This document shows, one piece after another, positions 7,667-17,390 of a stretch of 42,381 nucleotides of DNA. This DNA comes from an uncultured Pelagibacteraceae bacterium (GTDB lineage: Bacteria > Pseudomonadota > Alphaproteobacteria > Pelagibacterales > Pelagibacteraceae), in the NCBI GenBank assembly GCA_902619665.1, contig CACNFB010000008.1, forward strand, positions 1-42,381. Reading direction: 5' to 3'. The notes beneath the pieces are model-generated. The model did not search any database, had not been told where the DNA came from, and worked only from the letters and a program-made list of their open reading frames with translations. Position 1 is the first letter of the stretch. The number at the start of each line of letters is the position of its first letter. The position numbers and the translations under genes were made by a program.

Positions 7667-9607
7667 ATGAACAAAGTTTTGTCTCAGGCTATCAAGAAGG
7701 CTGTCTCTGATTTTAAACCTAAGATTGAAATTAGAGATAAAAACAAGGGTCCCGACCTTTTCTCTCTGAATGACAATACTGAACTATTCCAGAACTCTAA
7801 GGGCATTACTATAAAAATCGACAGAACTCGGGATGATAATTTAACAGATTTTGGTAAAGCAACATTGACCGATAGATACTTAGGAGAAAACGAGTCATTT
7901 CAAGATTTATTTGCAAGAGTTGCAAGTCACTATGCAGACGATAATTTACATGCACAAAGATTATATAACTATATTAGTAACCTATGGTTCATGCCAGCAA
8001 CACCAGTTTTGTCGAATGGTGGCACCACAAGAGGTTTACCGATTTCCTGTTTCCTAAATGAGGCAAATGACAGCTTACAAGGAATCCTTGGACTTTGGAG
8101 CGAAAACGTTTGGTTAGCAGCAAGAGGTGGTGGAATTGGAAGTTATTGGGGCAATTTAAGATCGATAGGTGAGAAAATTGGTAGAGTGGGTAAGACTTCA
8201 GGAATTATTCCTTTTATAAAGGTTATGGACTCTCTTACAATGGCGATTAGTCAGGGATCACTGAGGAGAGGTTCAGCAGCATGTTATTTACCAATTGACC
8301 ATCCAGAAATTGAAGAATTCATTGAGATGAGAAGGCCAACTGGAGGTGATCCAAATAGGAAATCACTTAATCTACATCATGGTGTATTAGTATCTGATGC
8401 ATTTATGAGAGCAGTAGAACTAGACGAGCAGTGGGCATTAAAAAGCCCTAAAGATGGAGCAGTTCAACAAACAGTTTCTGCAAGAAATTTATGGATTAGA
8501 TTGTTAACAGCAAGAATAGAAACAGGTGAACCTTATATAATTTATATTGATACTGTTAATAGACAAATACCACAACATCATAAACTAGCTGGACTGACAG
8601 TTAAGACTTCAAATTTATGTAGCGAAATAACTTTACCGACTGGAATAGATAAAGAAGGAAGAGACAGAACAGCAGTCTGTTGTTTATCATCTTTGAATGT
8701 CGAAAAGTATGATGAATGGAAAGACGATGAAAAATTTGTAGATGATGTGATGAGATTTTTAGATAATGTTTTAAGTGACTTTATAAAGAACGCACCAAAA
8801 GAATTCAGTGATGCGGTATATTCAGCGACAAAAGAGAGAAGTGTAGGTCTTGGTGTTATGGGTCTTCACTCATACTTTCAAAAAAAAATGATCCCCTTAG
8901 AGTCTGTGATGAGCAAAGTTTGGAACAAAAAAATTTTTGAAAATATTCAAACCAAAGTTGATAAATCTTCAAAAGATCTAGCTGAAGAAAGAGGTTCGTG
9001 CCCAGATGCTGAGGAATATGGTTTCAAAGAAAGATTCTCAAACAAAACAGCAATTGCGCCAACCGCATCTATATCTATAATTTGTGGAGGAACATCTCCT
9101 GGTGTAGAGCCAATAGCAGCAAATAGTTACACACACAAAACTCTTTCTGGATCTTTTAACGTTAGAAATAAGTACTTAAAAAAATTGTTAGAAAAACATG
9201 GTAAAGATAATGACGAGATTTGGTCAAGCATAACAACAAATCAAGGTTCAGTCTCTCACTTAGATTTTTTAACAAAAGAGGAAAAAGATGTATTTAAAAC
9301 AGCATTCGAACTAGACCAAAGATGGCTTGTTGACTTAAGTGCAGATAGGACTCCGCACATATCTCAAGCACAATCTATTAACTTATTTTTACCTGCCGAT
9401 GTACATAAGAAAGACTTACATCAAATACATTTCCAAGCATGGAAAAAAGGTTTAAAAAGCCTCTATTATTGCAGGTCAAAATCAATACAAAGAGCTGAAA
9501 ATGTTAATGATGCAAAATCAACGGACATTACGGCCAATGTTTATAAATCAAAAAACCAACAACAATCAGAGGAAAACAAATACGAGGAGTGTTTATCATG
9601 TCAGTAG
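7667..9607 (+). CDS. nrdA: Ribonucleoside-diphosphate reductase class I, alpha subunit
   Basis: The catalytic subunit of the oxygen-dependent ribonucleotide reductase, making deoxyribonucleotides. The 646-residue protein shows active-site cysteine Cys128 (GLPISCFLNE), the thiyl-radical motif NLCSE with Asn316, Cys318 and Glu320, the partner cysteine in AVCCLSSLN (about 338-339), the PTASIS segment, and a C-terminal CLSC redox pair (Cys642, Cys645). It is shorter than the E. coli enzyme (about 760 residues) because no N-terminal ATP-cone is present, so dATP inhibition through that domain is not expected. A strong Shine-Dalgarno (AAGGGAG, 7656-7662) precedes the ATG. It overlaps nrdB by 10 nt. 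Confidence 0.95.
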   Translation: MNKVLSQAIKKAVSDFKPKIEIRDKNKGPDLFSLNDNTELFQNSKGITIKIDRTRDDNLTDFGKATLTDRYLGENESFQDLFARVASHYADDNLHAQRLYNYISNLWFMPATPVLSNGGTTRGLPISCFLNEANDSLQGILGLWSENVWLAARGGGIGSYWGNLRSIGEKIGRVGKTSGIIPFIKVMDSLTMAISQGSLRRGSAACYLPIDHPEIEEFIEMRRPTGGDPNRKSLNLHHGVLVSDAFMRAVELDEQWALKSPKDGAVQQTVSARNLWIRLLTARIETGEPYIIYIDTVNRQIPQHHKLAGLTVKTSNLCSEITLPTGIDKEGRDRTAVCCLSSLNVEKYDEWKDDEKFVDDVMRFLDNVLSDFIKNAPKEFSDAVYSATKERSVGLGVMGLHSYFQKKMIPLESVMSKVWNKKIFENIQTKVDKSSKDLAEERGSCPDAEEYGFKERFSNKTAIAPTASISIICGGTSPGVEPIAANSYTHKTLSGSFNVRNKYLKKLLEKHGKDNDEIWSSITTNQGSVSHLDFLTKEEKDVFKTAFELDQRWLVDLSADRTPHISQAQSINLFLPADVHKKDLHQIHFQAWKKGLKSLYYCRSKSIQRAENVNDAKSTDITANVYKSKNQQQSEENKYEECLSCQ

Positions 9608-10608
9608 TAAAAAAAGAAGAAAGCGGAAAAATTATTCAACCAAAGAAAATGGGATTATTAGTTGAAAATCCTGTTTACAAACCATTTAGATATCCATGGT
9701 GTTATGATGCATGGTTAACTCAACAAAGAATTCATTGGCTGCCAGAGGAAGTTCCATTAGGTGATGACGTGAGAGATTGGCAAAAAAATTTATCACAACC
9801 TGAGAAAAATTTAGTTACACAGATTTTTAGATTTTTTACCCAAGCAGATGTTGAGGTTAATAACTGTTATCTAAGGCATTACACAACTGTTTTCAAACCA
9901 ACTGAAGTTTTAATGATGATGACTGCATTTGCTTCTATGGAGACAGTTCATGTTGCAGCATACTCTCATTTACTAGATACAATTGGAATGCCAGAGTCTG
10001 AGTATTCAGCTTTCATGAAATACAAAGAAATGAAAGATAAATATGATTATATGCAAGGCTTTAATGTCAATTCAAAAGAGGACATTGCTAAAACAGTTGC
10101 AGTTTTTAGTGCATTCACTGAAGGACTTCAATTGTTTGCAAGTTTTGCAATTTTACTTAACTTTCCTAGACACAACAAACTTAAGGGAATGGGCCAGATT
10201 GTAACTTGGTCAGTAAGAGACGAAACTCTTCATTGTAATTCAATGATAAGAATATTTAAAGAGTTCATAAAGGAGAACCCAGAAATCTGGACACCAAAAC
10301 TTAAGAAAGAAATTTATGATGCATGTAGAACAATCGTTGAGCATGAGGATGCATTTATTGATTTAGCTTTTGAAATGGGTCCAATGGAAGGTTTAACAGC
10401 TCAAGAAGTTAAGGATTACATTAGATTTATTGGAAACAGAAGATTAGTTCAATTGGGTCTAGAACCAATTTATGATGTAGAGAAAAACCCGTTAACATGG
10501 TTAGACACTATGTTAAATGCTGTAGAGCATATGAACTTTTTTGAGGGAAGAGCTACAGAGTATTCAAAAGCATCAACTCAAGGAAGTTGGGTAGAAGCTT
10601 TTAGTTAA
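9598..10608 (+). CDS. nrdB: Ribonucleoside-diphosphate reductase class I, beta subunit
   Basis: The radical-generating metal-cofactor subunit that pairs with NrdA. With the ATG at 9598 the protein has 336 residues. The expected ligands are Asp84 (TQADVEV), Glu115 and His118 (SMETVH), Glu175 (FTEGLQ), and Glu209 and His212 (RDETLH). The radical tyrosine is Tyr122 (VAAYSH). A GTG at 9589 would add three residues, but the GAGGAG at 9584-9589 is positioned correctly for the ATG at 9598, so that start is chosen. No ATP-cone is fused to this subunit either. The gene is followed after only 10 bp by the convergent prpC stop, and no terminator hairpin is evident. Confidence 0.95.
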   Translation: MSVVKKEESGKIIQPKKMGLLVENPVYKPFRYPWCYDAWLTQQRIHWLPEEVPLGDDVRDWQKNLSQPEKNLVTQIFRFFTQADVEVNNCYLRHYTTVFKPTEVLMMMTAFASMETVHVAAYSHLLDTIGMPESEYSAFMKYKEMKDKYDYMQGFNVNSKEDIAKTVAVFSAFTEGLQLFASFAILLNFPRHNKLKGMGQIVTWSVRDETLHCNSMIRIFKEFIKENPEIWTPKLKKEIYDACRTIVEHEDAFIDLAFEMGPMEGLTAQEVKDYIRFIGNRRLVQLGLEPIYDVEKNPLTWLDTMLNAVEHMNFFEGRATEYSKASTQGSWVEAFS

Positions 10609-10618
10609 AATAGAAAAC

Positions 10619-11743
10619 TTATCTCTGGTTTAAAGGAACAACTTTCCTATAACTACTTCCTTTGTAACTAGCTAAAGGCCTGATTAATTTATTTGCAGCG
10701 TGCTGTTCAAGAATGTGTGCAGACCAACCTGTTATTCTTGATATTACAAAGATGGGTGTAAAGAAATCCGTGTCAAAACCCATTAAGTGATAAGTTGGTC
10801 CAGTTGGGTAATCTACATTAGGGTAAATATTTTTTCTATCAATCATGACTTTTTCTACAATGTCATATATTTTTTCAAATTTTCTATCTTTCTTGACTTT
10901 TGCAACTTTTGAAAAATATTCTCTCATTGTTGGCACTCTAGAGTCCCCACTTTTATAAACTCTGTGACCAAAACCCATTACCACAGCTTTTTTGTCTAAA
11001 GCGTTATTAATCCATTTAAGTGCGTTTTCAGGTTTCTTAATTTTATTCATCATATGCATCACTTCTTCGTTAGCACCACCATGTAATGGACCTTTTAAAC
11101 TAGCTATGGCACCGGTAATTGCACCATGAATATCTGACAAACTACTTGTGATAGTTCTAGCTGTAAAAGTTGACACGTTGAAACTATGCTCAGCATATAA
11201 AATTAATGATACGTCAAATGCTTTTACTATCTCTTTGTTCGGAACTTCTCCAAAACACATGTAAAAGAAATTTTCTGAAAATGATAGATTGCTTTTGGGG
11301 CTTATAATTTTTTTACCTTTTCTCAGTCTATAAAATGCCGCTAAAGCAGTTGGTGTTTTTGCAAAAATTCTCATGACTTTTCTCATATTGGCTTTAGGTG
11401 AATTATCTTTAGTTTCTTTATCCTCGAGACCCATAATGCTTACTGCTGTTCTTGCCACATCCATAGGATGAGATTTTTTTGGAAAATTTTTAATACTATC
11501 CAGAAGCGATTTAGATAATTTTCTTTCTTTTCTCTCAATTTTTTCAAAGCTTTTTAGCTGTTTATTATCTGGTAGTTCACCATTTAGAATTAAATATGCA
11601 ACTTCCTCAAATTTACATTTTGCACATAAATCTTGTGCAGCGTAACCTCGGTAAGTAAGAGAATTAATTTCTGGCATTACTTTTGAAACTTCTGTTTCGT
11701 CAACAACAATTCCTAATAAACCTTTTTTAATATCTTCTGTCAT
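10619..11743 (-). CDS. prpC: 2-methylcitrate synthase
   Basis: Condenses propionyl-CoA with oxaloacetate in the methylcitrate cycle. The 374-residue protein belongs to the short bacterial citrate synthase branch: GLLGIVVDET at the N-terminus, GYAAQDL near residue 33, PLHGGA with His221, GFGHRVY with His260, and the catalytic aspartate near 326 in a DTDFFTP segment. Short length and placement directly after prpD and prpB argue for methylcitrate rather than citrate synthase, although such enzymes often accept acetyl-CoA as well. Its ATG overlaps the prpB stop by one base, so it is the last gene of the gph-prpD-prpB-prpC operon. Confidence 0.92.
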   Translation of the reverse strand: MTEDIKKGLLGIVVDETEVSKVMPEINSLTYRGYAAQDLCAKCKFEEVAYLILNGELPDNKQLKSFEKIERKERKLSKSLLDSIKNFPKKSHPMDVARTAVSIMGLEDKETKDNSPKANMRKVMRIFAKTPTALAAFYRLRKGKKIISPKSNLSFSENFFYMCFGEVPNKEIVKAFDVSLILYAEHSFNVSTFTARTITSSLSDIHGAITGAIASLKGPLHGGANEEVMHMMNKIKKPENALKWINNALDKKAVVMGFGHRVYKSGDSRVPTMREYFSKVAKVKKDRKFEKIYDIVEKVMIDRKNIYPNVDYPTGPTYHLMGFDTDFFTPIFVISRITGWSAHILEQHAANKLIRPLASYKGSSYRKVVPLNQR

Positions 11744-12639
11744 TATTTGTGTCCGTCTGTATTAAAATTATAAATTTTTTTATCTAGTGAATTATATTTT
11801 TTATAATCGACTAAATCATACAATCTACTTCTAGTTTGCATTTTATCAATAATGTTTTTTTGATGTCCATCCTTAAAAATGACTTTTAGACCTTCCTCGA
11901 CACTTTTCATGGCTAGTCTTTGTGTGGTAACTGGATAAATCACGATATTATATCCTAAATTTTCTAATTCTTTATAGTTTATTAGGTCTGATTTTCCAAA
12001 CTCAGTCATATTAGCAAGTAAATATGAGTCAAGACTTTTTCTAACTTTTTCAAACTCCTTTTTATCTTTTAATGCCTCAGGGAATATTATTTCTGCCCCA
12101 GCATCAATATAAGCTTTACATCTTTCAATCATTTTATCGATACCTTCAACACCTTTTGCATCTGATCTTGCAATAATTTTAAAATTCTTATCTTTTTTTG
12201 CCTTAACACATTCTTTAATTTTATTTACCATTTTTTTTGTTGAAATAAGTTCTTTATTATCAAGATGACCACATCTTTTTCTTTCTACCTGATCTTCAAT
12301 ATGTACAGCAGCCACCCCAAATTTTTCAAAAGTATTTATAGTTTTTTTACATGATTTAAAACCTGTATCAATATCAACAATTGTAGGTAGGTTTGTAACT
12401 CTTGCGATTTGTTTTGACCTATTACTAACATCCTCTAGTGTAGTTAATCCAATATCTGGATATCCAAGATCATTTGACATTACCCCACCTGAAACATAAA
12501 CAGCATCATAACCTATTTCCTCAATTATTTTAGCTGTTAAAGGATTATACGCTCCTGGAACTCTTAATATTTTTCCACTTTTTAATTTTTTAACAAAATC
12601 TTTTCTTTTTTCTTTAATTTTTTTTTTAACAAAGTGCAT
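11743..12639 (-). CDS. prpB: 2-methylisocitrate lyase
   Basis: Cleaves 2-methylisocitrate to pyruvate and succinate, the last step of propionate catabolism through the methylcitrate cycle. The 298-residue protein has the PEP mutase/isocitrate lyase fold signatures: RVPGAYNPLTA near residues 26-36, the VDIDTG metal-binding loop at 88-93, HIEDQ near 113-117, and the lyase signature KRCGH at 121-125 with catalytic Cys123. It shares single-base junctions with both neighbours (12639 with prpD and 11743 with prpC). A related lyase for other C4-C5 acids is possible from fold alone, but the context makes PrpB nearly certain. Confidence 0.93.
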   Translation of the reverse strand: MHFVKKKIKEKRKDFVKKLKSGKILRVPGAYNPLTAKIIEEIGYDAVYVSGGVMSNDLGYPDIGLTTLEDVSNRSKQIARVTNLPTIVDIDTGFKSCKKTINTFEKFGVAAVHIEDQVERKRCGHLDNKELISTKKMVNKIKECVKAKKDKNFKIIARSDAKGVEGIDKMIERCKAYIDAGAEIIFPEALKDKKEFEKVRKSLDSYLLANMTEFGKSDLINYKELENLGYNIVIYPVTTQRLAMKSVEEGLKVIFKDGHQKNIIDKMQTRSRLYDLVDYKKYNSLDKKIYNFNTDGHK

Positions 12640-14141
12640 TAAAAAATACCTAATTTATTATTTTTTTTAATATTTTTTTTATTAATTACAATGTTTAATT
12701 TATTTAATTGATTAGATTTTAATTTTTTTAAATTTTGAACATCTTTTATAAATCTATCAGATTCTTTTTTACTAATTAATCCCTTGGTTAAAGTTAGGAA
12801 TTTATTAATATAGTTTAGTCTCTTAAACGGTCTTGATCCGTAAGGGTGAGCATCAGCTACACCTTGTTCCTCTATAACTTTTTTATTATTTTTAAGTGTA
12901 ATAATAACTTTTGCTCCAAATGCCTTATTTTTTGGGTTAGGATCATGGTATCGTTTAGTCCATTTCTTATCTTCATAAGTTTTTATGGATCTCCATATTT
13001 TTAAAGTACTTTTTCTTCTAGCTCGTGCTTTACTGTAAGATTTTATATGATGCCAATCTGCATCTTCTAAAGCAACAGCGAAAATATACATTATAGAATG
13101 ATCCAAAGTCTCTCTGCTTGCATTTGGATCCATCTTTTGAGGATCATTAGCCCCAGTTCCTATAACATTATGAGTATGATGACTTGTGTGTATGTCTATT
13201 TTTTTAATATCATTAAGATTTTTAATTCTTCGATTTAGTTTTTTTGCAAGATCAATCAATGCCTGCGCCTGATACTCTGCGGAATATTCTTTAGTGTAAG
13301 TTTCTAAAATCGCTCTCTTTTCTTCCTTTTTTTTTGGTAAAGGAATTTTATATACAGCTTTTTTTCCATCTAAAATTCTTGCAACAACACTATCTTCACC
13401 TTCATATATTGGGCTTGGAGCTCCTTCTCCCCTCATGGCTCTATCTACAGCTTCAATACCTAGTTTGCCTGCATGAGCAGGGGCGAAAGCTTTCCAACTT
13501 GATATTTCACCTTTTCTAGATTGTCGTGTTGATATAGTTGTATGCAACGCCTGCTGTATCGCCTGGTAAATAGTTTCCGTGTTTAATCGAAGCATTGTAC
13601 CTAGACCAGCTGCAACACTTGGACCTAAATGAGCAATGTGATCTACTTTATGTTTATGCAAACATATTCCTTTAACAAGATTAACTTGTACTTCATATGC
13701 TGTAATAATACCCTTTATTAAATTTAAACCTGAAATTTTCTTTTGCTGTGCGACTGCAATCAAGGCAGGTATATTATCACCTGGGTGACTATAATCTGCA
13801 GCCAGAAAAGTATCATGAAAATCTAATTCTCTTACAGCAGTTCCATTTGACCAAGCCGCCCATTCACAATCAAATTTTTGTTTGGAGTTTATTCCGAATA
13901 TAGTAGCACCATTTTTTCTTAGATGTTTCATAGCCATTTCTCTTGAAGTAATAACTGCCTTTCTATTCAAAGAGGCAATAGCTACTGATGCATTGTCTAT
14001 TATTCTGTTAATTACCATTTCAACAGAATCCTTATTAAGTTTTGCATTATCGCTAGCTAACTCAGCTAATTTCCATGCTAATTGTTTTTTTTTAGGAAGT
14101 TTAACTTTAGATGGATAAACTTTTAACTTATGTATTATCAT
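12639..14141 (-). CDS. prpD: 2-methylcitrate dehydratase (MmgE/PrpD family)
   Basis: A 500-residue protein of the cofactor-independent MmgE/PrpD family that dehydrates 2-methylcitrate to 2-methyl-cis-aconitate. Visible family segments are [14 protein letters not shown] near residues 67-80, [19 protein letters not shown] near 103-121, and HAGKLG followed by a GEGAPSP-like segment near 223-244. The length is close to E. coli PrpD (about 483). The last 50 residues are lysine- and asparagine-rich and low in complexity, consistent with AT pressure. It overlaps the upstream phosphatase gene by 14 nt and prpB by one base. The alternative AcnD/PrpF route is not encoded in the window. Confidence 0.92.
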   Translation of the reverse strand: MIIHKLKVYPSKVKLPKKKQLAWKLAELASDNAKLNKDSVEMVINRIIDNASVAIASLNRKAVITSREMAMKHLRKNGATIFGINSKQKFDCEWAAWSNGTAVRELDFHDTFLAADYSHPGDNIPALIAVAQQKKISGLNLIKGIITAYEVQVNLVKGICLHKHKVDHIAHLGPSVAAGLGTMLRLNTETIYQAIQQALHTTISTRQSRKGEISSWKAFAPAHAGKLGIEAVDRAMRGEGAPSPIYEGEDSVVARILDGKKAVYKIPLPKKKEEKRAILETYTKEYSAEYQAQALIDLAKKLNRRIKNLNDIKKIDIHTSHHTHNVIGTGANDPQKMDPNASRETLDHSIMYIFAVALEDADWHHIKSYSKARARRKSTLKIWRSIKTYEDKKWTKRYHDPNPKNKAFGAKVIITLKNNKKVIEEQGVADAHPYGSRPFKRLNYINKFLTLTKGLISKKESDRFIKDVQNLKKLKSNQLNKLNIVINKKNIKKNNKLGIF

Positions 14142-14823
14142 TTAAATAATTCGAAACAATTTTTTCTATACCAATAAAATCTTTAATTAAGTGTTTATGA
14201 GGTATTTGGTTTATATTTTTATCAGTGTAACCATCTTCAACCAAAATAAAAGGAATATCAGCAGAGCTTGCTGCCATACTATCAACTTCACTATCTCCTA
14301 TCATTAATGATTTTTTAATATTTCCTTGCAATATATCGATTATATTTGTTATGTGCCTCGGATCTGGCTTACAGTAATCAAAAGTATTACTCCCTGCAAC
14401 ATAGTCAAAATAATCGTAAACATTAATTTTTTTTAAAAGATCTATAGCCAGATGTTCTTGTTTATTTGTGCAAACAGCTAATGAAATGTTATTTTTTTTA
14501 CTCCATTTTAAAAAATCCAAAACACCGTTTAATAGTTTGCTTTCAACGACTATATTTTTACCATAATAGTCAATAAATTCTTTGACCATCTCATCTTTAA
14601 TTTTTTGATCAGTTATTTTGCTAAATTCTTTTTTAGCACTACCCCAAATTGATCTTCCAATAAGTACACCGGCACCTTTACCAACTAAATTTCTTATCTC
14701 TTCAGTAGTTTTTGACTCATATCCAAACTTTTTCATCACATAGTTATGTGCCATCATCAGGTCTGGGGCTGTATCAACTAAAGTGCCATCTAAATCTAAC
14801 AAAACTGTATAATTTTGACTCAT
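14128..14823 (-). CDS. gph: Phosphoglycolate phosphatase-like HAD hydrolase
   Basis: A 231-residue HAD superfamily phosphatase with motif [16 protein letters not shown] at residues 8-22 (nucleophile Asp10, acid/base Asp12), a helical cap domain, motif II in AVCTNKQ near 137-143, a conserved lysine before PDPRH near 175, and motif IV IGDSEVD near 197-203. The DTAPDL and KPDP segments are typical of Gph, which removes phosphate from 2-phosphoglycolate formed by DNA repair or oxygenase side reactions. Broad substrate range is common in the family, so the assignment is moderate. It is the first gene of the prp operon and overlaps prpD by 14 nt. Confidence 0.82.
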   Translation of the reverse strand: MSQNYTVLLDLDGTLVDTAPDLMMAHNYVMKKFGYESKTTEEIRNLVGKGAGVLIGRSIWGSAKKEFSKITDQKIKDEMVKEFIDYYGKNIVVESKLLNGVLDFLKWSKKNNISLAVCTNKQEHLAIDLLKKINVYDYFDYVAGSNTFDYCKPDPRHITNIIDILQGNIKKSLMIGDSEVDSMAASSADIPFILVEDGYTDKNINQIPHKHLIKDFIGIEKIVSNYLNDNT

Positions 14824-14877
14824 TCTAAAAGTATTATTAAGAAATAATTTGTGAATTAATTAACATAGATACTTAAC

Positions 14878-14883
14878 TATAAG
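14878..14883 (+). promoter_or_regulatory. Candidate -10 element for glmU-C/glmS
   Basis: TATAAG lies 9 nt upstream of the ATG at 14893, within the 69-bp divergent gap between gph and the acetyltransferase gene. No well-spaced -35 is recognisable (TTGTGA at 14849-14854 is 23 bp away, too far). If used, it would give a transcript starting within a few bases of the start codon. Confidence 0.3.
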
Positions 14884-14892
14884 AAAAAATCA

Positions 14893-15501
14893 ATGAAACA
14901 AATAAATTTACAAAAAAAAATTAGAGATAAATTTATTAAACAGGGTGTTAAAATGATAGACCCAAATACAGTTTATTTTTCTAAAGATACTAAAATTGGA
15001 AAAAATGTAACAATTGAGCCTTTTGTTGTAATTGGATCAAAAGTAAAAATCAAAAATAACGTAAAAATATTATCTTTTTCTCATATTGAAGGTGTTGTAA
15101 TTAATGAAAACGTATCTGTTGGTCCATTTTGCAGGTTGAGACCTGGAACAATTTTAGAAAAGAATTCAAAAGTAGGAAATTTTGTTGAAGTTAAAAAAAG
15201 TAAAATTAAGAAAAATTCAAAAGTTAGTCATTTAAGTTATATTGGTGATACAATTATTGGATCATCTGCAAATATTGGAGCCGGAACAATTACTTGTAAT
15301 TACGATGGAGTTAAAAAAAACAAAACTGTCATCGGTGATAATTCTTTTGTTGGTTCAAATTCATCTTTAGTTGCGCCGGTGAAAATAGGACGAAACTCTA
15401 CAATTGGTGCAGGATCTGTAATTACTCAAAATGTTAAAGACGGAAATTTGGCTTTAACCAGATCAGCTCAATTACAATCTAAATATAAAAGAAAAAAATA
15501 A
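14893..15501 (+). CDS. glmU: Stand-alone glucosamine-1-phosphate N-acetyltransferase (GlmU C-terminal domain only)
   Basis: The 202-residue protein corresponds to the C-terminal left-handed beta-helix half of GlmU, beginning at the linker ([15 protein letters not shown]). Acetyltransferase residues are present: the RLRPG segment at 81-85, His113 in SHLSYIGD (equivalent to E. coli His363), the [10 protein letters not shown] loop at 130-139, and the GAGSVI turn. The N-terminal uridyltransferase domain (about 230 residues, LAAGxGTRM motif) is absent. The upstream 69 bp contain in-frame stops and then the divergent gph gene. The enzyme would acetylate glucosamine 1-phosphate, and another protein must make UDP-GlcNAc. 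It sits 3 nt before glmS, which supplies the precursor pathway. Confidence 0.88.
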   Translation: MKQINLQKKIRDKFIKQGVKMIDPNTVYFSKDTKIGKNVTIEPFVVIGSKVKIKNNVKILSFSHIEGVVINENVSVGPFCRLRPGTILEKNSKVGNFVEVKKSKIKKNSKVSHLSYIGDTIIGSSANIGAGTITCNYDGVKKNKTVIGDNSFVGSNSSLVAPVKIGRNSTIGAGSVITQNVKDGNLALTRSAQLQSKYKRKK

Positions 15502-15504
15502 ATT

Positions 15505-17325
15505 ATGTGCGGTATTATAGGAATTAATAGTAATAAAGAAGTCACATCAACTATTTTAAACTCACTTAGAAAATTAGAGTATAGAGGATATGACTCAGCT
15601 GGTATCGCAACATTGAATAGCGGATATATTCAAGAAGTAAAGTGTGAGGGCAGAGTAGACAATCTCGAAAAAAGTATTATTAAAAATAAATTGCTAGGAA
15701 ATTTAGGAATAGGTCATGTTAGATGGGCTACTCATGGTATTCCTAGCACTTTAAATGCCCACCCTCACTCATCAGACAATGTTTCAGTGGTTCATAACGG
15801 CATTATAGAAAACTCGACTTTATTAAAAAAATTTTTAGTTAAAAAGGGACATAGATTTAAATCTCAAACAGATACAGAGGTGATTGTACATTTAATTACA
15901 GAATATTTAAAAAAAAATAATTTAATAGATACATTAACAAAAGTTTTAAAAAAACTTCACGGTAGTTTTGCATTAGGAATAATTTTTAAAGATGAACCGG
16001 ACTTAATTGTTGGTGCAAGAAGAGGCTCACCCTTAGCGGTTGGTTATGGTCCAGGTGAAAATTACCTAGGCTCAGATTCTTATGCATTAAAATCTATGAC
16101 TAATAAAATAACTTACTTAGATGATGGTGAATTTTGTATTATCAAAAAAACAGAAGTAAGCTTTTTTAATGAACAAGGAAAAAAAATAAATAAAAAAATA
16201 CTTTCTTTAACCACTGATGAACAAAATTATGATAAAGGTGATTACAAACACTTTATGGCTAAAGAGATTGAAGAACAGCCACTAACTATAAAAAATTGTA
16301 TAAATGAATATGTCGATAAAAAAAATAATGAAATAAGTATTTTTAATTTTCCATGGAAAATAAAAGACATATCATCAATTACATTAGTAGGTTGTGGAAC
16401 TGCTTATCATTCTTGTTTGATTGCAAAATATTGGTTTGAACAACTTACTTCTTTTGATGTTCATATAGATATTGCATCAGAATTTCGTTACAGAAAAAAT
16501 AGATTTAAAAAAGAGACTTTGTACGTCTTTGTTTCTCAATCTGGAGAAACAGCTGATACTTATGCAGCTTTAGATTTATGTAATAAAAACAATATGAAAA
16601 CATGTTCTGTTGTAAATGTAGTAGAAAGCTCAATTGCAAGGAACTCAAAATTTGTTTTACCGATACATTGTGGCCCAGAAATTGGCGTTGCTTCAACCAA
16701 AGCCTTTTTAGGACAAATGTTAGTTCTTTATTTGTTATGTCTTAAAATGAGCAAACTAAACGATGATATTAAGAAAAAAGATTATATTTCAAAAATTAAA
16801 AGCTTATTAAATTTATCAAAAAATATAGAACTTTCTCTAGAATCTGAAAATAATATTCAAACCATATCAAATAGTTTTACAAATATAAAAGGTTCTATGT
16901 TTTTAGGTAGAGGTTACTCATATCCAATTGCGCTTGAAGGCGCACTTAAATTGAAAGAATTATCTTATATTCATGCTGAAGGTTATCCAGCTGGTGAAAT
17001 GAAACATGGTCCTTTAGCATTAATTGAAGATGGTATGCCAGTTGTAGTAATTGCCCCAAGAGATGAATACTACAAAAAAACAATGTCCAATATGCAAGAG
17101 GTTATAGCAAGAGGCGCTAAAGTTTTACTAATTACAAACAAAAGCACTGACGAAATATTCTCAGAAAATATTTGGCAAAAAATCGAAGTTGAGAATACAG
17201 ATGATGACTTGTTGCCCTTTTTAACAACAATTCCACTTCAAAAATTAGCTTACTATACTGCTTTAAAAAAAGGTTACGATATTGATAAACCCAGAAATCT
17301 AGCAAAATCAGTAACTGTAGAGTAA
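15505..17325 (+). CDS. glmS: Glutamine-fructose-6-phosphate aminotransferase (isomerizing)
   Basis: Makes glucosamine 6-phosphate from fructose 6-phosphate and glutamine, the entry to UDP-GlcNAc, peptidoglycan and LPS. The 606-residue length is typical. The N-terminus MCGIIGI carries the Ntn glutaminase nucleophile Cys2 after Met removal, followed by GHVRWATHG near residue 72, HNGIIEN, and the specificity segment SQTDTEV. Two SIS domains follow, with VGCGTAYHS near 296, VSQSGETADT near 343, and ASTKAF. The C-terminus KPRNLAKSVTVE is the universal GlmS tail. It follows the GlmU acetyltransferase gene by 3 nt. No strong terminator hairpin is visible in the 65 bp after it. Confidence 0.97.
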   Translation: MCGIIGINSNKEVTSTILNSLRKLEYRGYDSAGIATLNSGYIQEVKCEGRVDNLEKSIIKNKLLGNLGIGHVRWATHGIPSTLNAHPHSSDNVSVVHNGIIENSTLLKKFLVKKGHRFKSQTDTEVIVHLITEYLKKNNLIDTLTKVLKKLHGSFALGIIFKDEPDLIVGARRGSPLAVGYGPGENYLGSDSYALKSMTNKITYLDDGEFCIIKKTEVSFFNEQGKKINKKILSLTTDEQNYDKGDYKHFMAKEIEEQPLTIKNCINEYVDKKNNEISIFNFPWKIKDISSITLVGCGTAYHSCLIAKYWFEQLTSFDVHIDIASEFRYRKNRFKKETLYVFVSQSGETADTYAALDLCNKNNMKTCSVVNVVESSIARNSKFVLPIHCGPEIGVASTKAFLGQMLVLYLLCLKMSKLNDDIKKKDYISKIKSLLNLSKNIELSLESENNIQTISNSFTNIKGSMFLGRGYSYPIALEGALKLKELSYIHAEGYPAGEMKHGPLALIEDGMPVVVIAPRDEYYKKTMSNMQEVIARGAKVLLITNKSTDEIFSENIWQKIEVENTDDDLLPFLTTIPLQKLAYYTALKKGYDIDKPRNLAKSVTVE

Positions 17326-17390
17326 TTTTTTTCATATTATCTATTCTAATTTGACATAATTTATATATATATTCATCTTAAGGTTGAAAT

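Noticed and set aside
9589-9597. GTG start for nrdB
   Set aside because: The GAGGAG Shine-Dalgarno overlaps it and is placed correctly for the ATG at 9598, which also gives the expected ligand numbering.
10609-10618. Terminator or riboswitch between convergent nrdB and prpC
   Set aside because: The gap is only 10 bp with no dyad. No riboswitch-like leader was recognised in any intergenic gap of the window.
17351-17380. Promoter for the DAHP synthase gene based on a perfect TTGACA
   Set aside because: No acceptable -10 lies 16-18 bp downstream. TATATT at 17368 is only 11 bp away. It is noted in the gene entry but not called.
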